A stretch of 64,000 bases of DNA from Bacillota bacterium. Its GTDB lineage: Bacteria; Bacillota; Sulfobacillia; Sulfobacillales; Sulfobacillaceae. Below are positions 33,295 through 42,744 of this stretch, one piece after another. The stretch spans positions 1 through 64,000 of the forward strand of contig JAKACM010000007.1 in assembly GCA_021821465.1 (NCBI GenBank). The letters run 5' to 3'. Under the pieces are notes generated by a model. The model was not told the origin of the DNA. It saw only the letters and a program-made list of their open reading frames with translations, and made no database searches. Numbering within the stretch: position 1 is the first letter of the stretch; each line of letters begins with the position of its first letter. Made by a program: the position numbers and the translations under genes.

Positions 33295-34131
33295 GTGGAG
33301 GAATGGCTCAACCAAAATCGTCGGGAATACGAATTGATGATGATGATTATTAACCAGTTCCTGGAACAAGGGTTTTTCCCGGTACCCACCGCCCCCGCTG
33401 AATCCGGCCGCTACCGTGAAGATCACACGCAATCGATCTTAGAATTGCTATCATCATTTCCACCGAGTCACATCCGATTCCCATTGCAAGTTTTTTCACT
33501 GGGCCCCGTTTATGATCCAGGTTACGGACGATGGGCCGAAACCATCGACGTGGAAATATTGGGTTCGGGAGGATCCGAGCACGATATTCTGGCTTTGGAA
33601 TTAATTATGCGACTCATCAGCACCTGGCCCGATCTTGCCTCGCGCACACTCATGGTGATGGGAAATGTGGGGCTATTGAATCAGATTTTGGTCACAGAAT
33701 CTGTGCCCGAACTCACTGCTGTGCAAATTTTGGGTTACTTGCGCGCCGGAAACCTGGTAGCGGCGGAAAATCTGATGGCACATTTACCCCCGGCTGGCCG
33801 CCGGTTACTGTTATCTCAACCCTTTCCCGATTTTCTGAACAATTTGCATAAGATTCTCCCCCAAGCAGATTTCGAACATCTCTCCCATCTCGACCACGTC
33901 GTTCATCAACATGTTGAAACCCGCTGGGATTTATCGTTAACCGGAAACTGGCGCTATTATACGGATTTGGTATTCTCCCTGTACTTTAAGGATGTGGGGC
34001 AACCTGTCTTAAACGGAGGGCGATTTGTTCAGGATATTCATGGACGATCATGGCAAGGAATTGGTTTTACTCTTTACCTGGATCCTTTATACCGGGCAGT
34101 CCGACAAGAAATGGGGTCTTTCGTTCCATGA
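33295..34131 (+). CDS. hisZ: HisZ, ATP phosphoribosyltransferase regulatory subunit (short form)
   Basis: A 278-residue HisRS-like protein. It has the class II synthetase-type pieces QVFSLGPVYDPGYGRWAETI (motif 2-like, with an altered RxE) and YTDLVFSLYFKDVGQPVLNG with GRFVQD, the histidine-binding loop of HisZ/HisS. HisZ pairs with the short HisG to make an allosterically regulated enzyme. It is about 100 residues shorter than usual HisZ. Starts GTG after GAGGTGA and overlaps hisG by ATGA. The short HisG beside it supports the assignment. Confidence 0.8.
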   Translation: MEEWLNQNRREYELMMMIINQFLEQGFFPVPTAPAESGRYREDHTQSILELLSSFPPSHIRFPLQVFSLGPVYDPGYGRWAETIDVEILGSGGSEHDILALELIMRLISTWPDLASRTLMVMGNVGLLNQILVTESVPELTAVQILGYLRAGNLVAAENLMAHLPPAGRRLLLSQPFPDFLNNLHKILPQADFEHLSHLDHVVHQHVETRWDLSLTGNWRYYTDLVFSLYFKDVGQPVLNGGRFVQDIHGRSWQGIGFTLYLDPLYRAVRQEMGSFVP

Positions 34132-34745
34132 GTTTCCACAATATCACCGTAGCCATCGCCAAAGGACGGATAATGAAGGGTTCCCAGTCCTTATGGAAAC
34201 AAACGGGATTGCCATGGCCCGTAGATGAAGACAGCCGGCAATTGTGGTTTAGACCTCAAGACGATCATCCGGGAGTTTTAATAGCTCGGGCACGAGATAT
34301 CCCGACCTTAGTGGGAATGGGTATTGCGGATTTGGGAATTGTCGGCTTAGACGTTTTGGAGGAATATTCCAATACCCATGTATTACAGGTCGCAGATTTG
34401 GACTTTGCTCACTGCCGCGTGGTCTTAGCCGGGCAAAATGAGCATTGGCCAGTAGGACCAACACGGATCGCCACAAAATATCAGCGAATCACGCAAAATT
34501 ATTTTTCCGTGCATCGTCATCCCGTCGAAATCGTTCATTTATCGGGAAGCTTGGAACTTGCTCCGGTTATTGGACTCGCCCCCTACATTGTGGACATTGT
34601 GGATACGGGAAACACATTGCGTCAGCATCATCTGATTGAGATTGTGACCATTCTAAAATCCAGCGCACGTCTGATTGCCAACCAATCTCACTGGCGTACC
34701 AAGCCCGGGCTTGAACAATTACGTCAGGTGTTGCACAGGGTGTGA
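34128..34745 (+). CDS. hisG: ATP phosphoribosyltransferase, short form
   Basis: A 205-residue HisG that lacks the C-terminal regulatory domain, as expected beside hisZ. Seen are ITVAIAKGRIMKGSQSLWKQ, VGMGIADLGIVGLDVLEEY, the diphosphate-loop-like LSGSLELAPVIGLAPYIVDI and VDTGNTLRQHHL. It commits ATP and PRPP to histidine synthesis. The open frame reaches back to 34050, but ATG 34128 overlaps the hisZ stop (ATGA) and gives the correct N-terminus. Confidence 0.93.
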   Translation: MSFHNITVAIAKGRIMKGSQSLWKQTGLPWPVDEDSRQLWFRPQDDHPGVLIARARDIPTLVGMGIADLGIVGLDVLEEYSNTHVLQVADLDFAHCRVVLAGQNEHWPVGPTRIATKYQRITQNYFSVHRHPVEIVHLSGSLELAPVIGLAPYIVDIVDTGNTLRQHHLIEIVTILKSSARLIANQSHWRTKPGLEQLRQVLHRV

Positions 34746-34792
34746 AGTCATCCGAATCTACCATGAAATTCGAGTTCGAAAGGAAGAATCCT

Positions 34793-36037
34793 ATGAATTC
34801 TGTTCACGAAACGGTCAGCCAGATTCTTGACGACGTGAAACTGGAAGGGATGTCCAAGATTCTGGCATATACCAAACAGTTTGACGGGGTCGATCTTGAG
34901 CCGGAACAAATCATCGTCAATGTTGATACACTCCCTATCCCCACTCTGGAGGCAAAAGACTCTCAAAAAAATCGCGAAGCCATTGATTTCGCTTGCGAAC
35001 AAATCCGCCGGTTTCACCAAACGACTTTACCTCAAACGGTGATCTCGGTGGATCCCGCCACCGGCCTGCATTTGGAAGAACGTTTGATTCCTCTTGAGCG
35101 GGTAGGGGTGTATGTGCCCAATGGCCAATATCCCCTCATATCCAGTCTTTTGATGACTGCCATTCCCGCTCAGATCGCCGGAGTCAATGATCTTGTCGTG
35201 GCCATTGCCCCAAAAATCCCCATGCAATTAGACCCCTTATGGATTTATGCTTTAAAAGCAGCGCACGTCAAAACCGTTTTACGGATCGGCGGAGCTCAAG
35301 CAATAGCGGCCATGGCCTATGGATTCGACGGATTTGACCCCGTGGAATTAATTGCGGGGCCCGGCAACCGGTTTGTGGCGGAAGCCAAATCGGAAGTATT
35401 TCGACGGGGAGCGGTCGGACTTGATGTCAGTGCCGGACCTTCCGAGGTTCTTGTGATGGCCGGAGATCTAGATCACAGGGAAGTGGAGGTCGCCGCTTTG
35501 GATTTGCTGGCTCAAGCCGAACACGCGGCGGACACCCACGCATACTTTGTTTCCTGGAGCCCCAGATCAGTGTCCTCGGTCCAATCTCGGGTTCAAGAAT
35601 GGATCAAAGGTTATGATGGACCCTTGGGACGAATTGAGTGGATGACAGTCCCCAACCCCGAGAAAGCGCTCACTCTTGCCAACCAGATTGCACCGGAACA
35701 CATGGGATTGCTGGGTAGTGAGGCACAGGCCCTGGCTTCCGGGGTCAAAAGCGCGGGGGCCTTGTTTGTCGGCCGAATGGCAGGCCAGGCCCTGGGAGAT
35801 TATGTGGCAGGTCCGAGTCATGTGTTACCGACGGGAAAAACCGCACGATTTTTGAGTGGCTTGGCCACGAGGACATTCATGCGCCGCATGTCCGTTATCA
35901 TGGCCGATGAACGTCTGCCCGAAGAATATCTTCAGGCAGGCCAAGTATTGGCGGCGATGGAAGGACTCAACTTTCACGAACAGTCCCTTAAGACCCGTCT
36001 GCAGCAAAAATCTTCCCAGGGGGACTCCATGCCATGA
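34793..36037 (+). CDS. hisD: Histidinol dehydrogenase
   Basis: A roughly 414-residue HisD. Seen are IPLERVGVYVPNGQYPLISS, RIGGAQAIAAMAYG, LIAGPGNRFVAEAK, DVSAGPSEVLVMA, LLAQAEHAADTHAYFVSW, IAPEHMGLL (catalytic Glu-His) and GPSHVLPTGKTARF with zinc ligands. It oxidises histidinol to histidine in two NAD steps. Start is uncertain: GTG 34742 overlaps the hisG stop and ATG 34763 is in frame, but only ATG 34793 has a good AAGGAAG site; all key residues are downstream of it. Confidence 0.93.
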   Translation: MNSVHETVSQILDDVKLEGMSKILAYTKQFDGVDLEPEQIIVNVDTLPIPTLEAKDSQKNREAIDFACEQIRRFHQTTLPQTVISVDPATGLHLEERLIPLERVGVYVPNGQYPLISSLLMTAIPAQIAGVNDLVVAIAPKIPMQLDPLWIYALKAAHVKTVLRIGGAQAIAAMAYGFDGFDPVELIAGPGNRFVAEAKSEVFRRGAVGLDVSAGPSEVLVMAGDLDHREVEVAALDLLAQAEHAADTHAYFVSWSPRSVSSVQSRVQEWIKGYDGPLGRIEWMTVPNPEKALTLANQIAPEHMGLLGSEAQALASGVKSAGALFVGRMAGQALGDYVAGPSHVLPTGKTARFLSGLATRTFMRRMSVIMADERLPEEYLQAGQVLAAMEGLNFHEQSLKTRLQQKSSQGDSMP

Positions 36038-36615
36038 GAGAACACGAAATATATCGAAAAACTCGGGAAACGGAGATTCGGGTAGCCATTAATTTGGATA
36101 CTGAAGAGCCCTTGGCAGTGGACAGCTCATTGCCTTTGTTTACCCATTTTCTCACCGCCTTGGGTAAACACAGCCATCTGTCCTGGCAGATTTCTGCCCA
36201 GGGCGATATCGAAGTCGATCCCCACCATTTAGTCGAAGACACGGGAATTGTCATGGGCCAATCTTTGAGACAGGCATTGGGGGACATGAAGGGCATTCAA
36301 CGTTTCGGCCAACGTCTTTTGCCCATGGATGATGCCTTGATTCTCTGCGCCTTAGATATTTCCGGCCGCGGACAATTGTATTGGTCGGGTTCGTTTCCTG
36401 ACCGTCCGATTAATGGGGTTAATGCCGAAATATGGCCCGAATTTTTCCGAGCTTTTGCTTCCCATGCAGAGATTACACTCCACTTGGTATGCCACTCGGG
36501 ACTCAATGCGCATCACACTTACGAAGCGGCTTTTAAGGCGTTAGGGCAGTCTCTTCACGAGGCGGTGCAAATGTCCGGGTCAGACGATGTGCCATCCACC
36601 AAAGGAGTGCTGTAA
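36034..36615 (+). CDS. hisB: Imidazoleglycerol-phosphate dehydratase
   Basis: A 193-residue monofunctional HisB. The histidine-rich metal motifs are FTHFLTALGKHSHLSWQ, IEVDPHHLVEDTGIVMGQ, and LNAHHTYEAAFKALGQSL. The first motif reads FTHFL where FxHML is usual. The ATG overlaps the hisD stop (ATGA). No histidinol-phosphatase domain is fused, and no separate phosphatase gene is in this operon. Confidence 0.93.
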   Translation: MREHEIYRKTRETEIRVAINLDTEEPLAVDSSLPLFTHFLTALGKHSHLSWQISAQGDIEVDPHHLVEDTGIVMGQSLRQALGDMKGIQRFGQRLLPMDDALILCALDISGRGQLYWSGSFPDRPINGVNAEIWPEFFRAFASHAEITLHLVCHSGLNAHHTYEAAFKALGQSLHEAVQMSGSDDVPSTKGVL

Positions 36616-36616
36616 C

Positions 36617-37240
36617 GTGGAAATCGCTGTTCTTGATTATGGAAACGGCAATTTAGGCAGTCTTTTGGCCGCTTTGAGACGACTTGGACAAGATCCTCAC
36701 GTGATTCGAACCTCCCGGGATATATGTCATGTTAATGCTTTGATTTTCCCCGGTGTCGGTTCCATGAAAGCCGTAATCGATCGTCTCCAAGCCCATGGCC
36801 TTCTCGGATGGCTCAACGAAATGCATGCAGCCCGCACACCCATTTTGGGCATATGTCTCGGCCTGCAACTGTTCTTCGATGAGAGTGCGGAAGGCGGAGA
36901 AGGATTACATTGGTTGTCCGGAAGCGTGCCCAAAATCGATGCGCCGATTCTGCCCCACATCGGCTGGAATGAAGTCCTAACCACGCCTCATTCCTTTTTG
37001 TGGCGTAATTTGGCCAAACCTTATACATTCTATTTTGTTCACACGTACCGAATTCAGCCTGCCGATCCTGAGATCATCCGGGGATTTACGGATTATTACG
37101 AGCACCTACCCGCGGCGGTATCCGCCCCGGCTCTCTACGGTGTTCAATTCCACCCGGAGTTAAGCGGAAAAAATGGCTCACGGCTGTTAAGCAATTTTCT
37201 GGAGATGGTGGAGGACGATGGAAATTTGGCCCGCGGTTGA
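36617..37240 (+). CDS. hisH: Imidazole glycerol phosphate synthase, glutaminase subunit
   Basis: A 207-residue class I glutamine amidotransferase. Motifs: VLDYGNGNLGSLLAALRRLG, the nucleophile loop ILGICLGLQLFFDESAEGG and the Cys partner His-x-Glu in YGVQFHPELSGKNG. It feeds ammonia to HisF. Start is GTG 36617 with AAAGGAG 9 bases upstream, one base after the hisB stop; the open frame upstream is not used. Confidence 0.94.
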   Translation: MEIAVLDYGNGNLGSLLAALRRLGQDPHVIRTSRDICHVNALIFPGVGSMKAVIDRLQAHGLLGWLNEMHAARTPILGICLGLQLFFDESAEGGEGLHWLSGSVPKIDAPILPHIGWNEVLTTPHSFLWRNLAKPYTFYFVHTYRIQPADPEIIRGFTDYYEHLPAAVSAPALYGVQFHPELSGKNGSRLLSNFLEMVEDDGNLARG

Positions 37241-37925
37241 CTGGTTTGACATGCACATGGTGCGTCTGGAGAAGGGGCGATATGATGCTGTAACTCAATA
37301 TGGCACAGATCCTCTTGGAGTTTTTAACACTCGTTATCGCCGCATGCCTAAAAGAATTCACCTAATCGATCTCCAAGGTGCCCGTAGCGGACAATTTGGA
37401 GCATGGTCTTTGTTATCCCGTCTCCATGGCGAGGGAATTGAGATCGAAGCGGGGGGAGGCATCCGCGACGAATTGACGATTGAGCGTGCACTAAATCAAG
37501 GAGCCAGACGGGTCATTTTGGGAACGCGGCTGCTGACAGATCCCAAATGGGCGCAAGAGCTGTTAACCCACTTTCGTGCCGAGCAACTGGTTGCAGGAAT
37601 TGACATAGCTAAGGGGCGGGCCAGACTTCATGGTTGGATTCAAGAAGGAGAAGACGGACAGAGGCTGTGGCATGATTTATACCAACAGGGTTTTCGTTTG
37701 TGCAATGTTACGGACATTTCCCGCGACGGCACTTTAACGGGTATTCATAAACCGTTCTGGCAAAATGTCGCGTCCGGATACTCCGGGGACATCGGCGCCG
37801 GTGGTGGAATTCGCTCGGCTGATGATATTAAAAGCCTGGAGCAATTGGGAATCCACCGCTGTGTCATTGGCAAGGCGTGGGTCAATGGAGAAATCGATCT
37901 CTCTGAGTGGGAAGGAGTATTTTGA
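37218..37925 (+). CDS. hisA: Phosphoribosylformimino-AICAR ribotide isomerase
   Basis: A 235-residue (beta/alpha)8 isomerase. Phosphate loops IEIEAGGGIRDELTIERALN and GDIGAGGGIRSADDIKSLEQ and the catalytic TDISRDGTLTG are clear. The N-terminus PAVDWFDMHMVRLEKGRYDA differs from the common AIDLxxGxxVRLxxGD but keeps the catalytic Asp. It overlaps hisH by 23 bases and has GGAGG just before the ATG. Confidence 0.92.
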   Translation: MEIWPAVDWFDMHMVRLEKGRYDAVTQYGTDPLGVFNTRYRRMPKRIHLIDLQGARSGQFGAWSLLSRLHGEGIEIEAGGGIRDELTIERALNQGARRVILGTRLLTDPKWAQELLTHFRAEQLVAGIDIAKGRARLHGWIQEGEDGQRLWHDLYQQGFRLCNVTDISRDGTLTGIHKPFWQNVASGYSGDIGAGGGIRSADDIKSLEQLGIHRCVIGKAWVNGEIDLSEWEGVF

Positions 37926-37927
37926 AA

Positions 37928-38683
37928 ATGGTCAAACCCCGCATTATTCCCTGCCTTGATGTAAAGCACGGACGGGTGGTTAAAGGCGTCAATTTCGGCA
38001 AGCTTCAAGACAGCGGTGATCCTGTCAAAATGGCCATTCAGTATTATGAAGACGGAGCCGATGAAATTGTCTGGCTCGACATCGTGGCGACGATCGAAGA
38101 CCAAGAATTGAGTCTGGATTTAATTCAAAAGACGCGAAATGCTCTGTCGATACCCTTGACAGTGGGTGGCGGCATCCGCTCCCTCCGTCATGTGGAACAA
38201 CTGCTGGAACACGGAGCCGATAAAGTTTCCATCAACACCTACGCCCTCCAAGAACCCACCATTCTCAGCGAAGTTGCCCAAAGATGGGGAGAACAGTGCT
38301 TGGTTGTCGCGGTCGACGCCAAACGCGAAGACAATCATTATCAAGTCTACAGCCATGGCGGCCGGGTACGAACTTCCCGTGATTTAGGAGAATGGATGAA
38401 ACAGGCGGAGGATTTGGGCGCCGGCGAGTTTCTTTTGACCAGCATTGACACTGACGGCACGCAAAAGGGCTATGATTTGCCCATGCTCAGCTATGTTCGA
38501 CAAATTGTACGGCGTCCCGTCATTGCCTCGGGTGGTGCAGGCAGTATCGATCATCTCGTCCAGGCGCTTTTACAGGGCCAAGAGGCCGTCTTATTAGCGT
38601 CGCTTTTACATCAAAAACACCTGAGCCTTATCGAGATCAAGAAAAGTTTATTTGAGAAAGGACTGGATATTCGTTGGCCGTAA
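37928..38683 (+). CDS. hisF: Imidazole glycerol phosphate synthase, cyclase subunit
   Basis: A 251-residue cyclase. The N-terminal PRIIPCLDVKHGRVVKGVNF carries the first catalytic Asp; VGGGIRSLRHVEQLLEHGAD, KVSINT, LTSIDTDGTQKGYD (second Asp) and VIASGGAGSIDHLVQAL follow. ATG 37928 lies two bases after the hisA stop with AAGGAG upstream. Confidence 0.95.
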   Translation: MVKPRIIPCLDVKHGRVVKGVNFGKLQDSGDPVKMAIQYYEDGADEIVWLDIVATIEDQELSLDLIQKTRNALSIPLTVGGGIRSLRHVEQLLEHGADKVSINTYALQEPTILSEVAQRWGEQCLVVAVDAKREDNHYQVYSHGGRVRTSRDLGEWMKQAEDLGAGEFLLTSIDTDGTQKGYDLPMLSYVRQIVRRPVIASGGAGSIDHLVQALLQGQEAVLLASLLHQKHLSLIEIKKSLFEKGLDIRWP

Positions 38684-39309
38684 TCAAAGAGGGAGAAAAA
38701 ATTTTGTACCCGGTAGTCGTGCAACATGCCGCCACACTGCAAATTTTAATGTGTGCTTTTGCCGATGACGAAGCGTTAGCTTTAACGAAAGAAACCCATC
38801 GTGCCCATTTTTACAGTCGTTCCCGCCAAGAACTTTGGGAAAAAGGCCAAACCTCCGGGAATTACCTGACAGTTTCCCACGTTCTCCCGGATTGTGACAA
38901 AGACAGCTTTCTGTATCTGATTACCAATGACAAACCGGCATGCCACTTGGGAAGCGTATCGTGTTTCGGCAACCCTCCCCACAGTGACGAAATGCCAAAT
39001 CCCTTGGGCCGCCTCCGGTATTATATTCGGGAACGCGTGCACCAAGATCCTTCGACCTCCTATACGGCCCGTCTATTAACGGGGCCACTCGAACAACTTT
39101 TGAAAAAAATCGGCGAAGAAGGAATTGAGGTAATCGTTGCGGCGGCCACAAATTCCCAAACCCCGGGCGCCGATCTAACCTGGGAATCCAGTGATTTGCT
39201 GTATCATCTGAGTGTGTTGCTGGTGCGATTTGGTGTATCACTGGATGCGCTCGACCACGAGCTTATTCGCCGTCACCAAGAGCCAACCGCCGGGACTCGT
39301 AAATCATAA
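38674..39309 (+). CDS. hisIE: Bifunctional phosphoribosyl-AMP cyclohydrolase / phosphoribosyl-ATP pyrophosphatase
   Basis: A 211-residue fusion. The N-terminal HisI half has SRSRQELWEKGQTSGNYL, the metal-binding DCDKDSF and KPACHLGSVSCFG; the C-terminal HisE half has KKIGEEGIEVIVAAATNSQ and SSDLLYHLSVLLVRFGVSLD. It carries out steps 2 and 3 of the pathway and closes the operon. The start is TTG 38674, overlapping the hisF end by 10 bases. Its 3' end overlaps the convergent 39263-40579 gene by 47 bases. Confidence 0.93.
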   Translation: MAVIKEGEKILYPVVVQHAATLQILMCAFADDEALALTKETHRAHFYSRSRQELWEKGQTSGNYLTVSHVLPDCDKDSFLYLITNDKPACHLGSVSCFGNPPHSDEMPNPLGRLRYYIRERVHQDPSTSYTARLLTGPLEQLLKKIGEEGIEVIVAAATNSQTPGADLTWESSDLLYHLSVLLVRFGVSLDALDHELIRRHQEPTAGTRKS

Positions 39310-40579
39310 TCCTCAAAGCCGCGGGAGCCCAGGGACTGGCAAATGGTTTTTCAGCAAGCCATGGTTTGAAGGCCCAGACAGTGCGCAACGGAGCATGGGA
39401 CGGACTCACTAGTGCCTCGTCCTCCACATCCTGCCATAGTTGTTTCACGTCGCCTATTTTGTTGGCCAAACTTAGAACAGACTGTTCATCAAGTTCGGTG
39501 TAGGCCTGCCACAACTTCTCTTCATCGCCATTTTCAGCCATCCCGCTTGGCTCCCGAATGACAGTTCCCGTTCCCGGAGCCAAAAACGCCAGAACAGTCG
39601 CCAAAAACCATCCCCATGCTCCCCATATGGTCTGGCGCTCATCATGCGTTGACTCTGCCAGTCTTGATATCCATAGCCAGTCACTCACGGCCGCTAAGTG
39701 TTTGGATAACTGATCCATATCATGGATCACGGGACTGACTTGCAAAAGATGGGCCATAACTTCCACCATGAGAGCGCTAAGACGCCTATTGCTGAGTTCA
39801 GAAGTGCACGAAGCGATCTGATTCATGAGCGCGCCCGCTACATCCGGATTGTAGCAAGCCGCTAAATTGCCAGACATGTCCGGGGTTCGAGGAAATTTCT
39901 GTATGGCATCCACGACATATTGCACAGGCTCCCAAGCCCGAAGATTCGCCGATTCTTTAGGAGAGGCCAAGGGAATCACCCGAGTGGAAGATGTCGTCCA
40001 TTGTGCGTAGCTGCGGATGGCCAAACGAAAATCCGGTGTCTCGCTCAAGGGTGGCCACCACTGCGTCAAACGCGCACTCACAGCCCACAGCGACGGCACC
40101 ATAGTGAGAACGGGTTGAGGCATGCCCGGAGGTAATATTGACGCGAGCAGGGACCGGTAGCCATAGATTCGAGTTTGTCTGTCTGTATGCCATAAGATTG
40201 TCCGCAATGATCCACTCTGCCAGGCTGTAAGCAAGTCGCCTTCACCGTCAGCTCGCAACATATCGGGAATACGTTCGCGACCAAAGATTGTCAGCGATCG
40301 TTTAATCAGATGAGCAATAACCGCCCATCCCGTGACGGATGTGCTGTTGTGAATACTCAGTAATGCTCTGCCCATATCCACTCGTTCATAGACTAAATCG
40401 TGGGTGTCCCGAACTCGTGGAGAAACGATAAAATACCACAAGGCGCGCGATAATTCCGTCAATGGGAGATTGTGAATCCGCCAATACGCAATCCACTCGT
40501 CGACTTCGTAGGGGGACAATTCTTCAATTTGTTCCATCAGCGGGATGCCGATAGACCTCCAGCTTTGAAGGGGTTCCAT
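39263..40579 (-). CDS. Uncharacterised 438-residue protein
   Basis: A long minus-strand gene of mostly helical, Trp-rich sequence with no signal peptide or clear membrane segment. The family is not recognised. The first ATG (40585) is only two bases from GAGGAG, so the second (40579, eight bases away) is the likely start. Distinct parts include ELSPYEVDEWIAYWRIHNLP, AHLIKRSLTIFGRERIPDML, and DWLWISRLAESTHDERQTIW. It is convergent with the histidine operon and overlaps hisIE by 47 bases. Codon use looks like its neighbours, supporting a real gene. Confidence 0.6.
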   Translation of the reverse strand: MEPLQSWRSIGIPLMEQIEELSPYEVDEWIAYWRIHNLPLTELSRALWYFIVSPRVRDTHDLVYERVDMGRALLSIHNSTSVTGWAVIAHLIKRSLTIFGRERIPDMLRADGEGDLLTAWQSGSLRTILWHTDRQTRIYGYRSLLASILPPGMPQPVLTMVPSLWAVSARLTQWWPPLSETPDFRLAIRSYAQWTTSSTRVIPLASPKESANLRAWEPVQYVVDAIQKFPRTPDMSGNLAACYNPDVAGALMNQIASCTSELSNRRLSALMVEVMAHLLQVSPVIHDMDQLSKHLAAVSDWLWISRLAESTHDERQTIWGAWGWFLATVLAFLAPGTGTVIREPSGMAENGDEEKLWQAYTELDEQSVLSLANKIGDVKQLWQDVEDEALVSPSHAPLRTVWAFKPWLAEKPFASPWAPAALRIMIYESRRLALGDGE

Positions 40580-40752
40580 TGCCATGTCTCCTCACTGGTT
40601 TTCACATCTCATAATGCTCATGCTATAATCAATTGTAGTCTCATAGCTAACCAGAGGGGAAATTTTACGCATGAAATCAAAACATTTTTCTTTCGATCAG
40701 GCATGTCAACATGCCCATATACCCGCAGTCCAAAAAAAAGGGTGATATAAGG

Positions 40753-41142
40753 ATGTCATTCCTGCGTTCATGGGGATACGCCAAAAACCGGCCCCTAACA
40801 TCATATCAAGAACAGCGTCTTAATGAGCTGTTGGATCAATATCATGAAGTACAACATACGAATTTTGTTGACGAGTTGGATGTTACCGAAGCGGTAATCC
40901 AACGGGCGATACCATTCAGTGAACTAACCGTTGAGGAAGCCAGTAAAATAGCTGCTCATCTCAATGTGCGTATTGCTCTGCATACGTATTTTCACGATCA
41001 GCTTCCTTCCCCGCCGCCAGGTTTCGCTGAGGAAACACAATGGCTTGACGCTGACAGAACGTTGCAAAATAGAGTGATTGCCAGAGCCGGATGGGACACG
41101 GGAGAATATTTTCTGTCCCCTCATCCATTGGATCAAGTTTAG
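40753..41142 (+). CDS. Small protein of unknown function (129 aa)
   Basis: The likely start is ATG 40753, after GGGTGA; the frame is open further to 40711. It reads MSFLRSWGYAKNRPLTSYQE and includes VDELDVTEAVIQRAIPFSEL and HLNVRIALHTYFHDQLPSPP. The middle resembles a small helical DNA-binding fold, but no family is recognised. It ends before a hairpin at 41177-41203. Confidence 0.55.
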   Translation: MSFLRSWGYAKNRPLTSYQEQRLNELLDQYHEVQHTNFVDELDVTEAVIQRAIPFSELTVEEASKIAAHLNVRIALHTYFHDQLPSPPPGFAEETQWLDADRTLQNRVIARAGWDTGEYFLSPHPLDQV

Positions 41143-41176
41143 GATAACTCTCCTGCAACTGGAGAATGACAACACC

Positions 41177-41203
41177 GGTCGGTCCATTCTTCTGTGACCG
41201 ACC
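41177..41203 (+). terminator. Hairpin terminator after the 129-residue gene
   Basis: GGTCGGTC (41177-41184) pairs with GACCGACC (41196-41203) and is followed by AACCGTTTATTAT. It lies 35 bases past the stop codon. A second strong imperfect hairpin, CCGGCA/TGCCGG with CCGAT/ATCGG, spans 41283-41314. Confidence 0.5.
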
Positions 41204-41450
41204 AACCGTTTATTATATTCACAATAACTGGCCTCTCATGAGCCAAAAGGCGTCACCAAAGCAACGGACGATTGATGCAATATCCGGCACCCGATGATGA
41301 CTGATCGGATGCCGGAAGGCAATGTTTATCGTTCTTGACCGTCAATCACTGACATGTATCGTCTGTTCACTTGCAACCCGCAACTGAATCCTCCGCGATT
41401 CATTCATAAACGCCTTACAGTAAGCAATAGAATCAACTACGTCAACGACC

Positions 41451-42744
41451 CCGTCCTAAAGGACGGAGCTTGGATCTGGACTCCACCGCAATTCCAAGAA
41501 CCTTTGCAGGCGCTTGGCTTTGGCTTCCGCTTCCGACCCATCAGGGGCTGTTGACAAAAGCCCCGCCCCCATCCAGTCCTGCCGAATGAAGAGCGTTCGT
41601 AGAGTCACGTTACGGCCCCCTACCAGATCGGCGTGGAGTGTCAAGCCGCATTTTTCACAACGGAAAGTCAGTCCCTTGCCAGGACGGTTCTTATCGGAAA
41701 CATGGCCACAGTGCGGACAACCTTTGGAGGTGTAATCGGTAGCCACTCGGATCGCCAAACCACCGGCCACTTGGGCCTTGTAGGCGATATAGGCTCCCCT
41801 TTCCGCAAGGGCCCATTTCGCTCGGCGCCTACGATTCCTTTTGTCCCTCCCTGTGGTTCTCTCTCGAATACCGATCAGATCTTCCCAGCCGATCAAGAAA
41901 CCAGGCTTCACAACGGACTGGGCAATTCGGTAGTTTACGTCGGCTTTAAACCGTCTCTCTCGCAACGACAATTGGTGTAGTCGCCCCTTGGCTCCTCCAG
42001 TGCCTTGGGACTGAAGACGTGAACGCACTCTCTGAAAAGCCTCGCCCTTGTGGCGAATGGCTCCTCCCCGGAAGAACTGCATCGTGTTCCCGGGTGTGGT
42101 GGTCACCTCCAGATACCGTTCTCCCCAATCCGCGCCCTTGATGCCTTTTCACGATTCCGGAGTAAAGGCCGGTGTCTTCGCCTCCAAGCTGACCAAAAGG
42201 TAGAACGTCTTGGTCCTGAGATCACGTCCGAGTTTGGCGGCCCCCAAGGTGACACCATCCGAAGAACCCTTTGGGATCAGGTCCTGGTGTTTCGCGTAGC
42301 TTTCGTAGGCCAAGACCACAGGACCATCAAAGGTGGTGATGGATACCTGTTGCCCTGATTGGAATCGGTAATCTCGTTGATCGGTAAAGGGGGTGGTATT
42401 CGCTGTCAAGACAGGAGCTTTGTCCAAACCCTGGTACCGCTTCTTGGTCTAGCCGTTCTTTCGGTGTGAGGCATTGTGCTTGACCTGGGTCCACAACCCT
42501 TTGAAGGTTGCGCCCACTTGTCTCGATACCGAACAAGCCCGCGGGGAAGGCCACGCAAAATGCTCCCCCAGTTCTGGATGACCAGTCCGTGGAGTTTCAC
42601 TTGATTGGACAGCTTACCGTTCTCGAAGGCCACCCGACTCGTATCGTTGAGGGCGTTTTGATAGGCCTTGGCGGTATCCAGGAGTCTTTGACCGGTCTCG
42701 GATGTCGTATGCCGTGTGAGCTTGGCGATCAGTATTGTCTTCAC
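41451..42744 (-). pseudogene. TnpB (OrfB) gene of an IS200/IS605-type element, broken
   Basis: Minus-strand frames give the TnpB order. The N-terminal part (from 42744) reads ILIAKLTRHTTSETGQRLLD. After a frameshift near 42430 comes QVSITTFDGPVVLAYESYAK, an in-frame TGA at 42149-42151, then KGADWGERYLEVTT-like sequence (RuvC Asp) and PGFLIGWEDLIGIRERTTG (Glu). The zinc finger is TSKGCPHCGHVS...FRCEKCG, followed by DLVGGRNVTL with the last Asp. CCGTCC/GGACGG (41451-41466) just past the stop is the small hairpin typical of IS605 right ends. No tnpA is present. Confidence 0.8.
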
